Shown: positions 18,933 to 28,228 of the stretch, in pieces
Position numbering within the stretch: position 1 is the first letter of the stretch
Layout: each line of letters begins with the position of its first letter
Assembly: GCF_005491425.1 (NCBI RefSeq)
Contig: NZ_CP028083.1
Location: 1,512,001 to 1,576,000, forward strand
Source: Lysinibacillus sp. SGAir0095
GTDB taxonomy: Bacteria; Bacillota; Bacilli; Bacillales_A; Planococcaceae
Direction: 5' to 3'
DNA length: 64,000 nucleotides
Notes under the pieces: generated by a model
Seen by the model: only the letters and a program-made list of their open reading frames with translations
Told to the model about the DNA's origin: nothing
The model's database searches: none
Made by a program: the position numbers and the translations under genes

Positions 18933-20312
18933 ATGCCATTGAAAATAAAACCCATTATATTAGCTGTACTTAGTTTGATGCTTATTTTGTTTTTGTTCGT
19001 ACAAGGAAATATTTTTAAAACGGCCTCTGCTGACGAGTCAGACTCAGGTTCAACCATCGCTGGCGTTAAAGTTTCGGGGTTATCCGAAGATGAAATGAAG
19101 GAAGTATTGCAACAAGCCATCCACACATGGATAGCACAGCCGATTACGGTAAGCGATGGTGTGAATGAAGTGCAAGTAGATCCTGCACAGTTCGTATTTG
19201 ATTTAGATGCTACCTTACAGAGTTTTGAAACAACAGTGGACAAGCCTTGGTATGCATTTTGGGAATCAGATCGAGTAGTTCATTTGCCATTAGTATTAAC
19301 CGTGCCGGAAGGATTAATGAGCAATATAGAGACAGTCCAAAGTTGGGATGCAGAAGCTACTGTTAACTCAGTTGCTACACAGGTATCCTTTCTAAAAGAA
19401 CATGAAATTTCAGCGGTACTTAATGACTTGACTACAATAGATAATGAAAGAATTGCACTATCAATGGATGCAATCCCAACAGAAGCAATGGGCGTATCGA
19501 ATTTAGTTGATCTGTTAAATGGAACGATTCTATATCCTGGTGAAACGTTCTCATTCATCTCTAAAGTAGGGGAAAGTACTGCGAATAATGAAGCGAAAGA
19601 TTTTTTTGCTTCTTTATTATACAATGTCGTATTGAATACAGAATTTCAAATAGTTGAGCGTCACTCACAAGAGAAAATACCGACATATCTAGAACCGGGT
19701 ATCAATGCTGCTATTAATATTCAATATAATGAAGATTTACAGTTTTTAAACAGTTCGACAAGTCCAGTACAAATTAATGCGACAGTTGAAGGTTCAAGTT
19801 TGAAGATGGAGATCTTTGCAAATGAAAAAAATAAGGAAGTACTGGTGCAAGTAAGTAATGAAGAGATTGCACCTCGTATCATCAACAGATACTCTGAAAA
19901 TTTATCGGTTGGACAGCAAAAGTTAGTTCAAGAAGGTTCAAATGGTATGCGAGTAGTTGTTACTCGAATTATTTCCGAGAGTGGAAGTACGATAGAAGAA
20001 CAAATAAGTCGCGATTATTACGCACCGACGAATCGAATTGTGTTAATATCCGCTCAACAGTCAGAACAGACGACTACACCAGATACAACTGGAACTACAG
20101 ACGAAAATGGTAATCCAATTGAAAATACAGAAACACCGGGTATAACTAATCCGGCTACAGATACAGTTCCTGATGGTACCCAAAACCTAGACCCAGATAC
20201 ACAAATCGATCTAGATAATAATGGTTTACCAGATATGCCCGCTAGTGAAGGGGAAGAAGAGTTACCTGAAGGCAGTTATTATGACAAAGGTGGAAACTTA
20301 ATAACTCCGTAG
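18933..20312 (+). CDS. VanW-domain surface protein, first gene of the pilus assembly operon
   Basis: 459 aa. The ATG at 18933 follows GAGGTGA by 5-6 nt. An N-terminal signal anchor (about residues 6-26) is followed by an extracytoplasmic segment, a VanW domain (about residues 185-310, containing LYPGETFSFISKVGE) and a G5-like domain (about 325-390). The C-terminal tail is Thr/Pro/Asp-rich and contains DLDNNGLPD, resembling an EF-hand / thrombospondin-3 calcium loop. It precedes pilB by 17 nt. VanW proteins are thought to act at peptidoglycan; a role in anchoring or letting the pilus through the wall is my inference. Confidence 0.82.
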   Translation: MPLKIKPIILAVLSLMLILFLFVQGNIFKTASADESDSGSTIAGVKVSGLSEDEMKEVLQQAIHTWIAQPITVSDGVNEVQVDPAQFVFDLDATLQSFETTVDKPWYAFWESDRVVHLPLVLTVPEGLMSNIETVQSWDAEATVNSVATQVSFLKEHEISAVLNDLTTIDNERIALSMDAIPTEAMGVSNLVDLLNGTILYPGETFSFISKVGESTANNEAKDFFASLLYNVVLNTEFQIVERHSQEKIPTYLEPGINAAINIQYNEDLQFLNSSTSPVQINATVEGSSLKMEIFANEKNKEVLVQVSNEEIAPRIINRYSENLSVGQQKLVQEGSNGMRVVVTRIISESGSTIEEQISRDYYAPTNRIVLISAQQSEQTTTPDTTGTTDENGNPIENTETPGITNPATDTVPDGTQNLDPDTQIDLDNNGLPDMPASEGEEELPEGSYYDKGGNLITP

Positions 20313-20329
20313 GAAGGGGAGTGTGGAAA

Positions 20330-21994
20330 TTGCGAATGCAAACTAGAAAACGACTAGGTGACTTGCTTGTTGAAGCAGGTGTAATTACAAACGAACAGCT
20401 TGACTACGCCTTATCGAATAAAAGTCGTGACGAAAAGCTAGGTGACTTCCTAATTCGAGAAAATTACCTGACAGAGCAGCAGTTAATTGAGGTACTCGAA
20501 TTTCAATTAGGTGTCCCACACATCAACTTAAACCAATATTCAATTGATCCTGAGTTATTGCAATTAGTTCCCGCTGAACTTGCAAAGCGTGCGAATATTA
20601 TGCCGATTCGACGGGACAAAAATAGATTGTTTATCGCAATGGCTGACCCGATGGATTATTTCGCTATTGAAGAAGTGCGAATGGCAACTGGTTGCCAAAT
20701 TGAGACAAGTATAGCAGCGAAAGACGATTTATACCGTACCATTACCAAATACTATGACTTACAGGAGTCAATGGAAGCTGCCCTTTCTGATCTTGGAGTT
20801 ACTGCACCTGAAGCACAGCCAGAAATCATGGATGAGGAATCACCGATTGTACGTTTAGTAAATCAAATCATCGCCAATGGTGTAGCACAACGAGCAAGCG
20901 ATATTCACTTTGACCCACAGGAAACGGATTTCCGTGTTCGGTATCGTGTTGATGGTCAATTGCGTACTGAGCGCTCATTGCCAAAGCATATGCAAAACAT
21001 GCTATCAGCCCGCGTGAAAATTATGGGTGGCTTAAATATTACAGAAAACCGTATACCGCAAGATGGTCGTATTAAAACAACGGTTAACTTTAAGCCCATT
21101 GATATTCGTTTATCCACTTTACCAACAATTTTTGGTGAGAAAATCGTTATGCGTATTCTTGACTTAAGTAATGCCGCAACCGATGTAGACAAGCTCGGTT
21201 TAAACTCTAAAAACGAGCAGCTTTTCCGAAAAATGATTGCTCGTCCGAATGGAATTGTGTTAATCACAGGTCCAACAGGGTCAGGAAAATCGACAACCTT
21301 ATATGCTGCTCTTTCTCATCTAAATAAGGAAGGGGTCAACATCATAACTGTTGAGGACCCTGTGGAGTATCAATTAGAAGGAGTCAACCAAATTCAAGTG
21401 AAGGAAGAAGTTGGCTTAACCTTCGCGGCTGGTTTACGTTCGATTCTCCGTCAAGACCCTGACATTGTGATGATCGGGGAAATACGAGATTTAGAAACGG
21501 CTGAAATTGCAACACGAGCTTCCTTAACAGGACATTTAGTATTAAGTACGCTTCATACGAACAGCGCGGTTGAATCAATTTCAAGGCTACATGATATGGG
21601 GATTGAACCATTCCTGGTTTCCTCTTCACTAGTTGGTGTAGTAGCACAGCGTCTTGTACGCCGGGTTTGTCGTGATTGTGGAAAAACAGTACCTGCAAAT
21701 GAACGTGAAAAAGAAATTTTTGCTGAAGTTGGCATGACAGTGAAAACAGTCAACCGTGGACGCGGATGCCCAGCATGTAATCATACAGGCTACCGGGGAC
21801 GTATTGCCATCCATGAGATATTGCCAATTGACCGAACGATCAAGGATTTCATTTTACAAAGAACAAGTGTAAGTTTAATAAGAAACTACATGAAAGAAGC
21901 CGGGTATCAAACCCTTGTAGAAGACGGATTACAAAAAGTACTAGATGGATTAACCACAACTGAAGAAGTATTGCATGTAGCAACAGTTGAATAG
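20330..21994 (+). CDS. pilB: Type IV pilus assembly ATPase PilB
   Basis: Hexameric extension motor, 554 aa. N-terminal MshEN/T2SSE_N region (GDLLVEAGVI, then a second copy LGDFLIRENYL), then the secretion ATPase with Walker A GPTGSGKST at about 314-322, an Asp box, Walker B region DPDIVMIGEIRD, the His box and a tetracysteine zinc site (CRDCG ... CPAC). A TTG at 20330 is preferred because GAAGGGGAG lies 8 nt upstream; an ATG at 20336 and a GTG at 20321 are worse placed. Operon: vanW-pilB-pilT-pilC-pilin-pilM-N-O-pilD. Confidence 0.95.
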   Translation: MRMQTRKRLGDLLVEAGVITNEQLDYALSNKSRDEKLGDFLIRENYLTEQQLIEVLEFQLGVPHINLNQYSIDPELLQLVPAELAKRANIMPIRRDKNRLFIAMADPMDYFAIEEVRMATGCQIETSIAAKDDLYRTITKYYDLQESMEAALSDLGVTAPEAQPEIMDEESPIVRLVNQIIANGVAQRASDIHFDPQETDFRVRYRVDGQLRTERSLPKHMQNMLSARVKIMGGLNITENRIPQDGRIKTTVNFKPIDIRLSTLPTIFGEKIVMRILDLSNAATDVDKLGLNSKNEQLFRKMIARPNGIVLITGPTGSGKSTTLYAALSHLNKEGVNIITVEDPVEYQLEGVNQIQVKEEVGLTFAAGLRSILRQDPDIVMIGEIRDLETAEIATRASLTGHLVLSTLHTNSAVESISRLHDMGIEPFLVSSSLVGVVAQRLVRRVCRDCGKTVPANEREKEIFAEVGMTVKTVNRGRGCPACNHTGYRGRIAIHEILPIDRTIKDFILQRTSVSLIRNYMKEAGYQTLVEDGLQKVLDGLTTTEEVLHVATVE

Positions 21995-22005
21995 GAAGTG
22001 AAGAG

Positions 22006-23046
22006 ATGTTTAGTATACGTTCGTTATTAGAAAGAGCTTATGAAGAAAAAGCATCGGACTTGCACATTACGGTTGGAATTCCACCCGTTTATCGTATAAA
22101 TGGAAAGCTTAAGCAATTTGGAGACTATGCTGTTATTCCAGAGGAAGCTGACGCACTTGTAAGAGAGGTGCTGCCGGAATATAAGGTGGAGGAGTATGTG
22201 AAAAAGGGGGAATCAGATTTTAATTTCTCCCTAGGTGATTTATGTCGTTTCCGTGTAAACGCCTATCATCAGCGGAATGTGAGTGCGGTTGCCTTTCGTT
22301 TAATTCCATCGAAAATCCCGACGATTGAATCTCTTGGGATGCCTAAAGTCCTTTATGATTTAGCGGATAAGCCACAAGGACTGATTTTAGTAACCGGTCC
22401 AACTGGTTCTGGTAAATCGACGACACTCGCTGCAATGCTGGATTATATAAATGAAACAAAATCAAAGCATATTATAACCCTTGAGGATCCAATTGAGTAT
22501 TTACATCATCATAAACAATCTGTTGTGAATCAACGTGAAATCGGCATTGATACTCAAGACTTTGCGAGTGGATTGCGTGCATCTCTTCGTCAGGATCCGG
22601 ACGTAATTTTAGTTGGGGAGATGCGAGACTTAGAAACAATATCTACGGCAATTACTGCAGCTGAAACAGGGCATTTAGTGTTTGCAACACTTCACACATC
22701 TAGTGCTCCAACTACAATCGACCGTATCATTGATGTGTTTCCACCGCATCAGCAAGGGCAAATTCGAATACAGCTTGCAAACGTGTTGCAAGGCATCATT
22801 TCGCAAAGATTGTTTCCCCGCAAAGATATGAATGGCCGTATTGCTGCTACAGAAATCTTAACTGCATTACCTTCTGTAACAAATTTGATTCGAAACGAAA
22901 AAGTACATCAAATTCCAAGTGTCATGCAAACAAGCAGAGCAATGGGAATGCATACTTTAGAAACTTCAATTCAATCACTTGTTTCTTCGGGTAAGGTATC
23001 GATGGAAGAAGCACGCCCTTATCTGAATTTTGACGACTATAAGTAA
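22006..23046 (+). CDS. pilT: Pilus retraction ATPase PilT
   Basis: 346 aa, the normal length. It shows the N-terminal PAS-like region (ASDLHITVGIPPVYRI), Walker A GPTGSGKST (about 131-139), the Walker B region DPDVILVGEMRD and the AAETGHLVFATLHT His-box segment. Its presence means the pili should be retractile, so twitching, DNA uptake or surface sensing are possible. It lacks the tetracysteine site found in PilB. It lies 11 nt after pilB. Confidence 0.95.
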   Translation: MFSIRSLLERAYEEKASDLHITVGIPPVYRINGKLKQFGDYAVIPEEADALVREVLPEYKVEEYVKKGESDFNFSLGDLCRFRVNAYHQRNVSAVAFRLIPSKIPTIESLGMPKVLYDLADKPQGLILVTGPTGSGKSTTLAAMLDYINETKSKHIITLEDPIEYLHHHKQSVVNQREIGIDTQDFASGLRASLRQDPDVILVGEMRDLETISTAITAAETGHLVFATLHTSSAPTTIDRIIDVFPPHQQGQIRIQLANVLQGIISQRLFPRKDMNGRIAATEILTALPSVTNLIRNEKVHQIPSVMQTSRAMGMHTLETSIQSLVSSGKVSMEEARPYLNFDDYK

Positions 23047-23064
23047 ATGAACGTTGGTGAGTAA

Positions 23065-24273
23065 ATGACTGTTTACAAATATATAGGGCGTACACAACAG
23101 GGTGCACAAACTAAAGGTATTGTTGATGCTGCAAACAAACAAGCAGCTATTGCAAAGTTAAGGTCCCAGGGGATTAATCCCCGAGAAGTGAACGAATCAA
23201 ACAGTATTTTGCATAAGGAATTAAAAATTGGAACGGCTAAGGTTAAAAACCAAGACTTTGTTATTTATCTAAGACAATTTGCTACATTGATAAGGGCAGG
23301 GGTTTCAATCGTTGAATCTACTCGAATTTTAGCGGATCAAACTAAAAGCAAGCCATTGAAAAAAGCCTTGCAAACTGTTGAAGAAGATATTCGGACAGGG
23401 TTTGCATTTTCGGAAGCAACTTTAAAGCATCCGAAAGTATTCCCTTTACTATTTTCTAATATGATGCGTTCAGGTGAAGCAACAGGGAATATTGATGATA
23501 CGTTAGAACGTTTGGCGAATAACTTTGAAAAGCAATATAACCTGAAGAAAAAAGTACAGTCTACAATGACTTACCCAGCTGTTCTCTTTGTATTAACGAT
23601 TGTTGTGGCTATTTTTATGATGGTTTTTATAGTTCCTTCGTTTGTGGAGTCATTTGAAAGTATGGGTGCAGAGCTGCCGTGGATGACAATCGTGACAATT
23701 GCAGTAAGTGAATGGCTTCAAAGGTTTTGGTGGCTAGTCATTTTATTGGTTATTGCTGGGGTTATTCTTTTCAGGATGTTTTATAAAGGAAATGAACAAT
23801 TTAACTATGCTGTTCATTACGCATTACTCAGAATGCCAATTTTCGGACCATTACTCCAAAAGTCTGCTATATCTCGAATGATGGGCACATTATCTTCTTT
23901 ATTCAGTAGCGCTGTTCCTATTTTACAATCACTCACAATTGTTGAGCGTGTTGTTGGAAATCCAGTGATGAGTAAAGTAGTTTTAGAAGCCCGAGATAAT
24001 TTGGAAAGAGGGAATTCACTTTCTGAACCATTAGAAAAAAGCTGGCTCTTCCCACCACTTGTAACCTCGATGACAAGGATTGGTGAGTCAACAGGATCAC
24101 TTGATTATATGCTACAAAAAGTTGCAGAGTTCTATGATGCAGAAGTGGAAAGATCTGTTGATACATTAAAATCATTAATCGAGCCATTAATGATTTTGTT
24201 CTTAGCCGCTATTGTAGGGGTCATCGTAGCTGCCATCTTCTTACCGATGTTTAGTCTATACGAGCAAATGTAA
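23065..24273 (+). CDS. pilC: Pilus inner-membrane platform protein PilC
   Basis: 402 aa with two T2SSF domains, each with the FxxxxxxLxxAGxxxxxAL-type signature (RQFATLIRAGVSIVEST; later MGTLSSLFSSAVPILQS), and three membrane segments (about residues 170-190, 220-240 and 370-395). An N-terminal cytoplasmic part contains YIGRTQQGAQTKGIVDA. The platform on which PilB and PilT act. The gene begins 18 nt after pilT, with GGTGAG ahead of the ATG. Confidence 0.94.
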   Translation: MTVYKYIGRTQQGAQTKGIVDAANKQAAIAKLRSQGINPREVNESNSILHKELKIGTAKVKNQDFVIYLRQFATLIRAGVSIVESTRILADQTKSKPLKKALQTVEEDIRTGFAFSEATLKHPKVFPLLFSNMMRSGEATGNIDDTLERLANNFEKQYNLKKKVQSTMTYPAVLFVLTIVVAIFMMVFIVPSFVESFESMGAELPWMTIVTIAVSEWLQRFWWLVILLVIAGVILFRMFYKGNEQFNYAVHYALLRMPIFGPLLQKSAISRMMGTLSSLFSSAVPILQSLTIVERVVGNPVMSKVVLEARDNLERGNSLSEPLEKSWLFPPLVTSMTRIGESTGSLDYMLQKVAEFYDAEVERSVDTLKSLIEPLMILFLAAIVGVIVAAIFLPMFSLYEQM

Positions 24274-24386
24274 TAAAAATTTATAGGGATATTGACGTTT
24301 TGCAGGGAGGTGAAAATAGTATGCAAACTACGTCCACGCAAATACTAAAAACTAATCAAAACAAAAAACTAAAAGGAGGTTTTAAT

Positions 24387-24845
24387 ATGTTTAAAACAAT
24401 GAAAAAACGTATTAAAAACGAAAAAGGTTTAACATTAATCGAATTATTAGCTGTAGTAGTAATCTTAGCAATAATTGCCGCAATTGCTATTCCTGCAATT
24501 GGTAATATTATTAGTAATAGTCGTGCTAAAGCCCAAGTTGCAGATGCAATAAGTGTATTAGATGCTGCAAACTTATATTTTACTGATAACCCAACAGATG
24601 CAGATAACACTGCTACACAAGCTGAATTAACTAATGGAGGATACCTTGAAAATACAGGGAAAATTACTAACGTTTCCGTCAAAAAAGGGACTCCAAATAC
24701 AATTACATTTACTGTTTCTAGTCCTGTTACTGGAGCTTTAGGTAATACCTTTACTGATGCAACTCTCACTCAATTATCTGGTGCAACTGTATCAAAAGGA
24801 GTTATTACTATCAATGGAGCACAAACAGCTCCTGCAGGTGGTTAA
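24387..24845 (+). CDS. Major type IV pilin
   Basis: 152 aa prepilin. The leader MFKTMKKRIKNEKG is cut before LTLIELLAVVVILAIIAAI, with Glu5. The mature protein is short and rich in Ala, Thr and Asn, has no cysteine and ends in PAGG. The ATG at 24387 has AAAGGAGGT 7 nt upstream. A second in-frame ATG at 24321, also behind a strong site (GGGAGGTG), would add 22 residues to the leader. Taken as the major pilin because it lies between pilC and pilM, has the strongest Shine-Dalgarno of the operon and is followed by a hairpin. Confidence 0.88.
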   Translation: MFKTMKKRIKNEKGLTLIELLAVVVILAIIAAIAIPAIGNIISNSRAKAQVADAISVLDAANLYFTDNPTDADNTATQAELTNGGYLENTGKITNVSVKKGTPNTITFTVSSPVTGALGNTFTDATLTQLSGATVSKGVITINGAQTAPAGG

Positions 24846-24858
24846 TTAATTCTCTAAA

Positions 24859-24886
24859 AGACAACTAACTCCTATGTTAGTTGTCT
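24859..24886 (+). promoter_or_regulatory. Stable hairpin after the major pilin gene
   Basis: Perfect 11-bp arms AGACAACTAAC / GTTAGTTGTCT around a 6-nt loop but no T run after it. It probably protects the pilin mRNA 3' end or attenuates read-through into pilM rather than fully terminating; this is inference. Confidence 0.65.
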
Positions 24887-24946
24887 CATTAGGCAATTAA
24901 CTTCACCGAAATATTCTTCAAAATATGTATTAAAGGAGCCCTGCGC

Positions 24947-25927
24947 ATGTTCAATAGAAAGAATAAGAATTCCCATGTTTCCATCGAAATTAATGATTAT
25001 GTCCTTCGCGCACTTGTTTCCAAGGGCCCCGATTTGTCCCAGGCAGAGGTGTTTGAAGCTGCATTGCCTCATGATGTGATTGATGAAGCCACTTTAAAAG
25101 ATGAGATGGCTTTATTTGAGATTTTTAAAGAGAATGCAACTAGATGGGGTGGAAAAAATCAGCACGTTCGATTTTTCGTTCCCGATCCAACTGTTTTATT
25201 AAAATCCTTTGAGCATCCACGTGATGTTGAAGTAAATAAACTAAAAGAATATGTTCAAATGGAGCTTGGCCACAGTATTCATTTACCCTTCCAAGATCCC
25301 CTGATTGATGTCTATGATCCAACAGAAGGGGATGGACATGCTATGATGTTTGCGGCTGCCTCTGAGGAAGTAAATAAATATATTAACCTGTTCTTAGACA
25401 TTAATATGGACCCACAAGCTGCTGACATCCGTGCGTTATGTAATTTACGCTTACTTGAGAAGCTGCAAATAATTGATAATGAAAAAACGTATTTGATTGC
25501 CAATTGGCTTGTGAATGAGTTATCGATTTGTATTTATTCGAATGGCCATGTTGATTTCTTGCGTTTTCAGCAAATTCCAACGACGATTTCGCAGTGGCAT
25601 GCGAAGCCTCTTAATGAAAACGAGCTTGAATTTACATATGATGGGGACTTAGAAGACTATCGAATGACAATTATGGACCAAGTGCTTGAGCTTGATCGTA
25701 TTATGAATTTCTTCCGTTTCTCTCTGCATAAGGGAGAAAAATCCGTTGATGAAATTATTGTCATGGGAGATAATCCACTTATCGAGAATGTCTACAACTA
25801 TATACAGGATACTTTACCTGTTACGGTAAAGATGGTTGATGATTCACTAATAGATAAGAACTACCCAGGATTTAAAGCAAAGCACGCATCACTGCTTGGG
25901 TTGGCGTTAAAGGAGATTCAGTCATGA
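24947..25927 (+). CDS. pilM: Pilus assembly ATPase-fold protein PilM
   Basis: 326 aa, actin-like PilM that recruits PilN on the cytoplasmic face. The N-terminus HVSIEINDYVLRALVSKGPD corresponds to the first phosphate-loop strand of the actin fold; a second half with IIVMGDNPLIENVYNYI is also typical. AAAGGAG precedes the ATG. Its stop overlaps the pilN start (ATGA). It is somewhat divergent from proteobacterial PilM, as expected for a monoderm. Confidence 0.85.
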   Translation: MFNRKNKNSHVSIEINDYVLRALVSKGPDLSQAEVFEAALPHDVIDEATLKDEMALFEIFKENATRWGGKNQHVRFFVPDPTVLLKSFEHPRDVEVNKLKEYVQMELGHSIHLPFQDPLIDVYDPTEGDGHAMMFAAASEEVNKYINLFLDINMDPQAADIRALCNLRLLEKLQIIDNEKTYLIANWLVNELSICIYSNGHVDFLRFQQIPTTISQWHAKPLNENELEFTYDGDLEDYRMTIMDQVLELDRIMNFFRFSLHKGEKSVDEIIVMGDNPLIENVYNYIQDTLPVTVKMVDDSLIDKNYPGFKAKHASLLGLALKEIQS

Positions 25928-26511
25928 TACCAGATATTAACCTCATACCCAATCATGAAAGAAAACAGCAAGGATCAAGATTGCTTTATATCTTGTTGGG
26001 CATTATCACTTTATTATTATTGTCACTTTTAGTCTGGCAATATTTTAGTGCACGGGCCGAAATAGCTGAACTACAAAAAGAAGAAACGAACTTAATTGCA
26101 CAGCGTGATCAATTACTAGGGGACACAGCTAATTTGCAACCTAATAATCAAGGTTCTCTTGAACAATCCTTACAGTTTATCGAGACAGTGTCATACCCGG
26201 TTTCACTTTTAATCAACGAAATACAGGGATTGCAACCGAGTAATTCCTATTTACGAAACTATAATTTTAACCCTGATAGTGTTTCGATTTCAATTGATTT
26301 TGAAACTTTAAGTGATGTTTCGACTTATATTTCGAGGTTATCTAACAGCGCATACTTTACAGATGGACAAGTCCTTTCGATTACAAACTCTGGACTAGGT
26401 GAGGAGCTTGGAACAGAGAATGAGACAAATTTTGACGTGATACCTCGTCAATCGGTGGAAATTACGCTCTTAATCAATGAGACCTATCTAGCTACTGGAG
26501 GTGTTCAATAA
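25924..26511 (+). CDS. pilN: Pilus assembly protein PilN-like
   Basis: 195 aa. The cytoplasmic N-terminus MIPDINLIPNHERK carries the INL-P motif by which PilN binds PilM; one membrane segment (about residues 21-38) and a coiled coil (about 40-65) follow, then a small extracytoplasmic ferredoxin-like domain. It overlaps pilM by ATGA and pilO by TAATG, so the three are translationally coupled. Confidence 0.85.
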   Translation: MIPDINLIPNHERKQQGSRLLYILLGIITLLLLSLLVWQYFSARAEIAELQKEETNLIAQRDQLLGDTANLQPNNQGSLEQSLQFIETVSYPVSLLINEIQGLQPSNSYLRNYNFNPDSVSISIDFETLSDVSTYISRLSNSAYFTDGQVLSITNSGLGEELGTENETNFDVIPRQSVEITLLINETYLATGGVQ

Positions 26512-27242
26512 TGAAGCTCTCTGGTAATAAAAATTCTTCTTTACTATTACTTGTTGCATTAATAGCTGCATTATTATTTGCCATATATTATTATATCGTG
26601 TTGCCGAAAAAGGATAATGTTGAGGCACTTGAAGGCTCCATAAGTTCATTGCAATCAGAAATCACGGCACTTCAAGGCCAAATCACTTCAATTGAGGAAG
26701 AATCGGCTACAGAGGTTTCGAATGTTTTTGAAATTCGTCAAAAACTACCGAAATCTCGTGAAATTGATCAGCTCTTATTAAATCTAGAAGAAATTGAGTA
26801 TGTGACCGAAACTCGTATTACTTCCATTGGCTTTAATAGCTACGATGCACTCGTATCAGAATCAGCCATTGTGCCTGTCCCAGAAGAAGAGGGAGCTACA
26901 GATGGAACCGAAACACAAGAAACTGGTGAAGTTGAAGAAGCTGAAGAAGCAGTTCAAGGAGAAGAAACAGGCGAAACGGTTGAAACTCCAGTATCAGAAA
27001 TTGCTGCCGAGTCTATCCCGCCTGAACTAAAACTAATTACATTCAACCTGGCAATCGAGGCTTCCGTTTATGAAAATATCCAGCAATTCATAGAGGAAAT
27101 TGAAAACCTAAAGCGTATCATGCATATTGACTCAATAAGCTATACACTTCCAGGTGAAGAAGGCGAATTCATGGAAGAGGAAGCAGAAACGCTGAGTGCA
27201 TCCATTCAGGTAACGACTTTCTACTATGAGGGTGAATCTTAA
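26511..27242 (+). CDS. pilO: Pilus assembly protein PilO-like with acidic insert
   Basis: 243 aa. Short N-terminus, one membrane segment (about residues 10-28), a coiled coil (about 35-65), then an extracytoplasmic PilO-like domain. Between about residues 122 and 166 there is an insert of almost only Glu, Thr, Gly, Ala and Val, unusual for PilO and probably unstructured. It should heterodimerise with PilN. Identification rests on architecture and position after pilN rather than on conserved residues. Confidence 0.75.
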   Translation: MKLSGNKNSSLLLLVALIAALLFAIYYYIVLPKKDNVEALEGSISSLQSEITALQGQITSIEEESATEVSNVFEIRQKLPKSREIDQLLLNLEEIEYVTETRITSIGFNSYDALVSESAIVPVPEEEGATDGTETQETGEVEEAEEAVQGEETGETVETPVSEIAAESIPPELKLITFNLAIEASVYENIQQFIEEIENLKRIMHIDSISYTLPGEEGEFMEEEAETLSASIQVTTFYYEGES

Positions 27243-27270
27243 AAAGTTTTACTTCGTCTATTTAAGAATT

Positions 27271-27331
27271 CCTGGCAAGTGTCAGGCAAAACATTCAAAC
27301 TATCGGGATTCGTAAATTGACGGGTCCCGAT
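27271..27331 (+). promoter_or_regulatory. Two small hairpins between pilO and the peptidase gene
   Basis: CCTGGCA / TGTCAGG (27271-27286) and ATCGGGA / TCCCGAT (27302-27331) are inverted repeats without T runs. They may modulate read-through into the prepilin peptidase gene. Confidence 0.35.
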
Positions 27332-27358
27332 CATTTCTATTTATAGGAGGTGCATACT

Positions 27359-28114
27359 GTGGAATTAGTTTATACCGTGTTTGCATTTATCTTTGGTCTT
27401 GTCTTTGGCTCATTTTTTAATGTAGTCGGCCTAAGAGTGCCCAAAAAAGAGTCCATCGCTACACCACCATCGCATTGCACAAATTGTAATCGTCGTTTAA
27501 CCCTACAAGATCTAATTCCTGTATTGTCATACATATTTTTACGAGGGAAATGCCGTACTTGTGGGGCGAAGGTTTCACCAATCTATATCCTTACAGAACT
27601 TGTTACGGGGATATTATTTGCATTAGCTGTCTGGAAATTAGGCATAACGATGGAAACAGCCGTGGCACTTCTGTTCATTTCCTTATTAATGATTATCGTA
27701 GTATCTGACTTCGCTTATATGCTTATTCCTGATAAAGTGTTATTGTTTTTCTTACCGATATTAGCATTAGGACGCATTTTTTCACCAATCGACCCATTGT
27801 GGGATAGCCTTTTAGGAGCAGTTGTAGGCTTTGGTATCCTATATCTCATTGCCGTACTATCTAAAGGTGGCATGGGTGGGGGAGACATCAAGCTCTTCTT
27901 CCTTATTGGCCTTGTCTTAGGAACTTTAAATACATTATTAACACTATTTCTGGCTGCCTTCATTGGCATGATTGTCGGTATTATCGTTCTTAAGGTACGC
28001 AACCAAGGAAGGAAAACCCCAGTTCCATTCGGCCCCTCCATCGCTCTAGCTGCCATCATTGTTTATTTCTATGGCGACATCATACTAGACTGGTATGCGA
28101 ATCTATTTTCATAA
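27359..28114 (+). CDS. pilD: Prepilin peptidase / N-methyltransferase
   Basis: Membrane aspartyl protease that removes prepilin leaders and methylates the new N-terminus, 251 aa with about seven membrane segments. A GTG at 27359 is chosen because AGGAGGT lies 7 nt upstream. The N-terminal methylase part has the zinc Cys pairs CTNC and CRTC; the peptidase Asp residues are in VSDFAYMLIPD and GGGDIKLF (GxGD motif). It should process all six prepilin-like proteins of the window. Confidence 0.94.
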   Translation: MELVYTVFAFIFGLVFGSFFNVVGLRVPKKESIATPPSHCTNCNRRLTLQDLIPVLSYIFLRGKCRTCGAKVSPIYILTELVTGILFALAVWKLGITMETAVALLFISLLMIIVVSDFAYMLIPDKVLLFFLPILALGRIFSPIDPLWDSLLGAVVGFGILYLIAVLSKGGMGGGDIKLFFLIGLVLGTLNTLLTLFLAAFIGMIVGIIVLKVRNQGRKTPVPFGPSIALAAIIVYFYGDIILDWYANLFS

Positions 28115-28130
28115 AATAAAACCTTAAAGT

Positions 28131-28165
28131 TGCCTCAATTGTTTAAATACAGTTGAGGCATTTCT
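28131..28165 (+). terminator. Terminator closing the pilus operon
   Basis: Arms TGCCTCAA (28131-28138) and TTGAGGCA (28153-28160), followed by TTTCT. Confidence 0.7.
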
Positions 28166-28228
28166 ATTAGCCATAAATCTTATAACCATTGAAACTAGTA
28201 TGAGTGATTAAAAGGAGTTGAAAGAATC

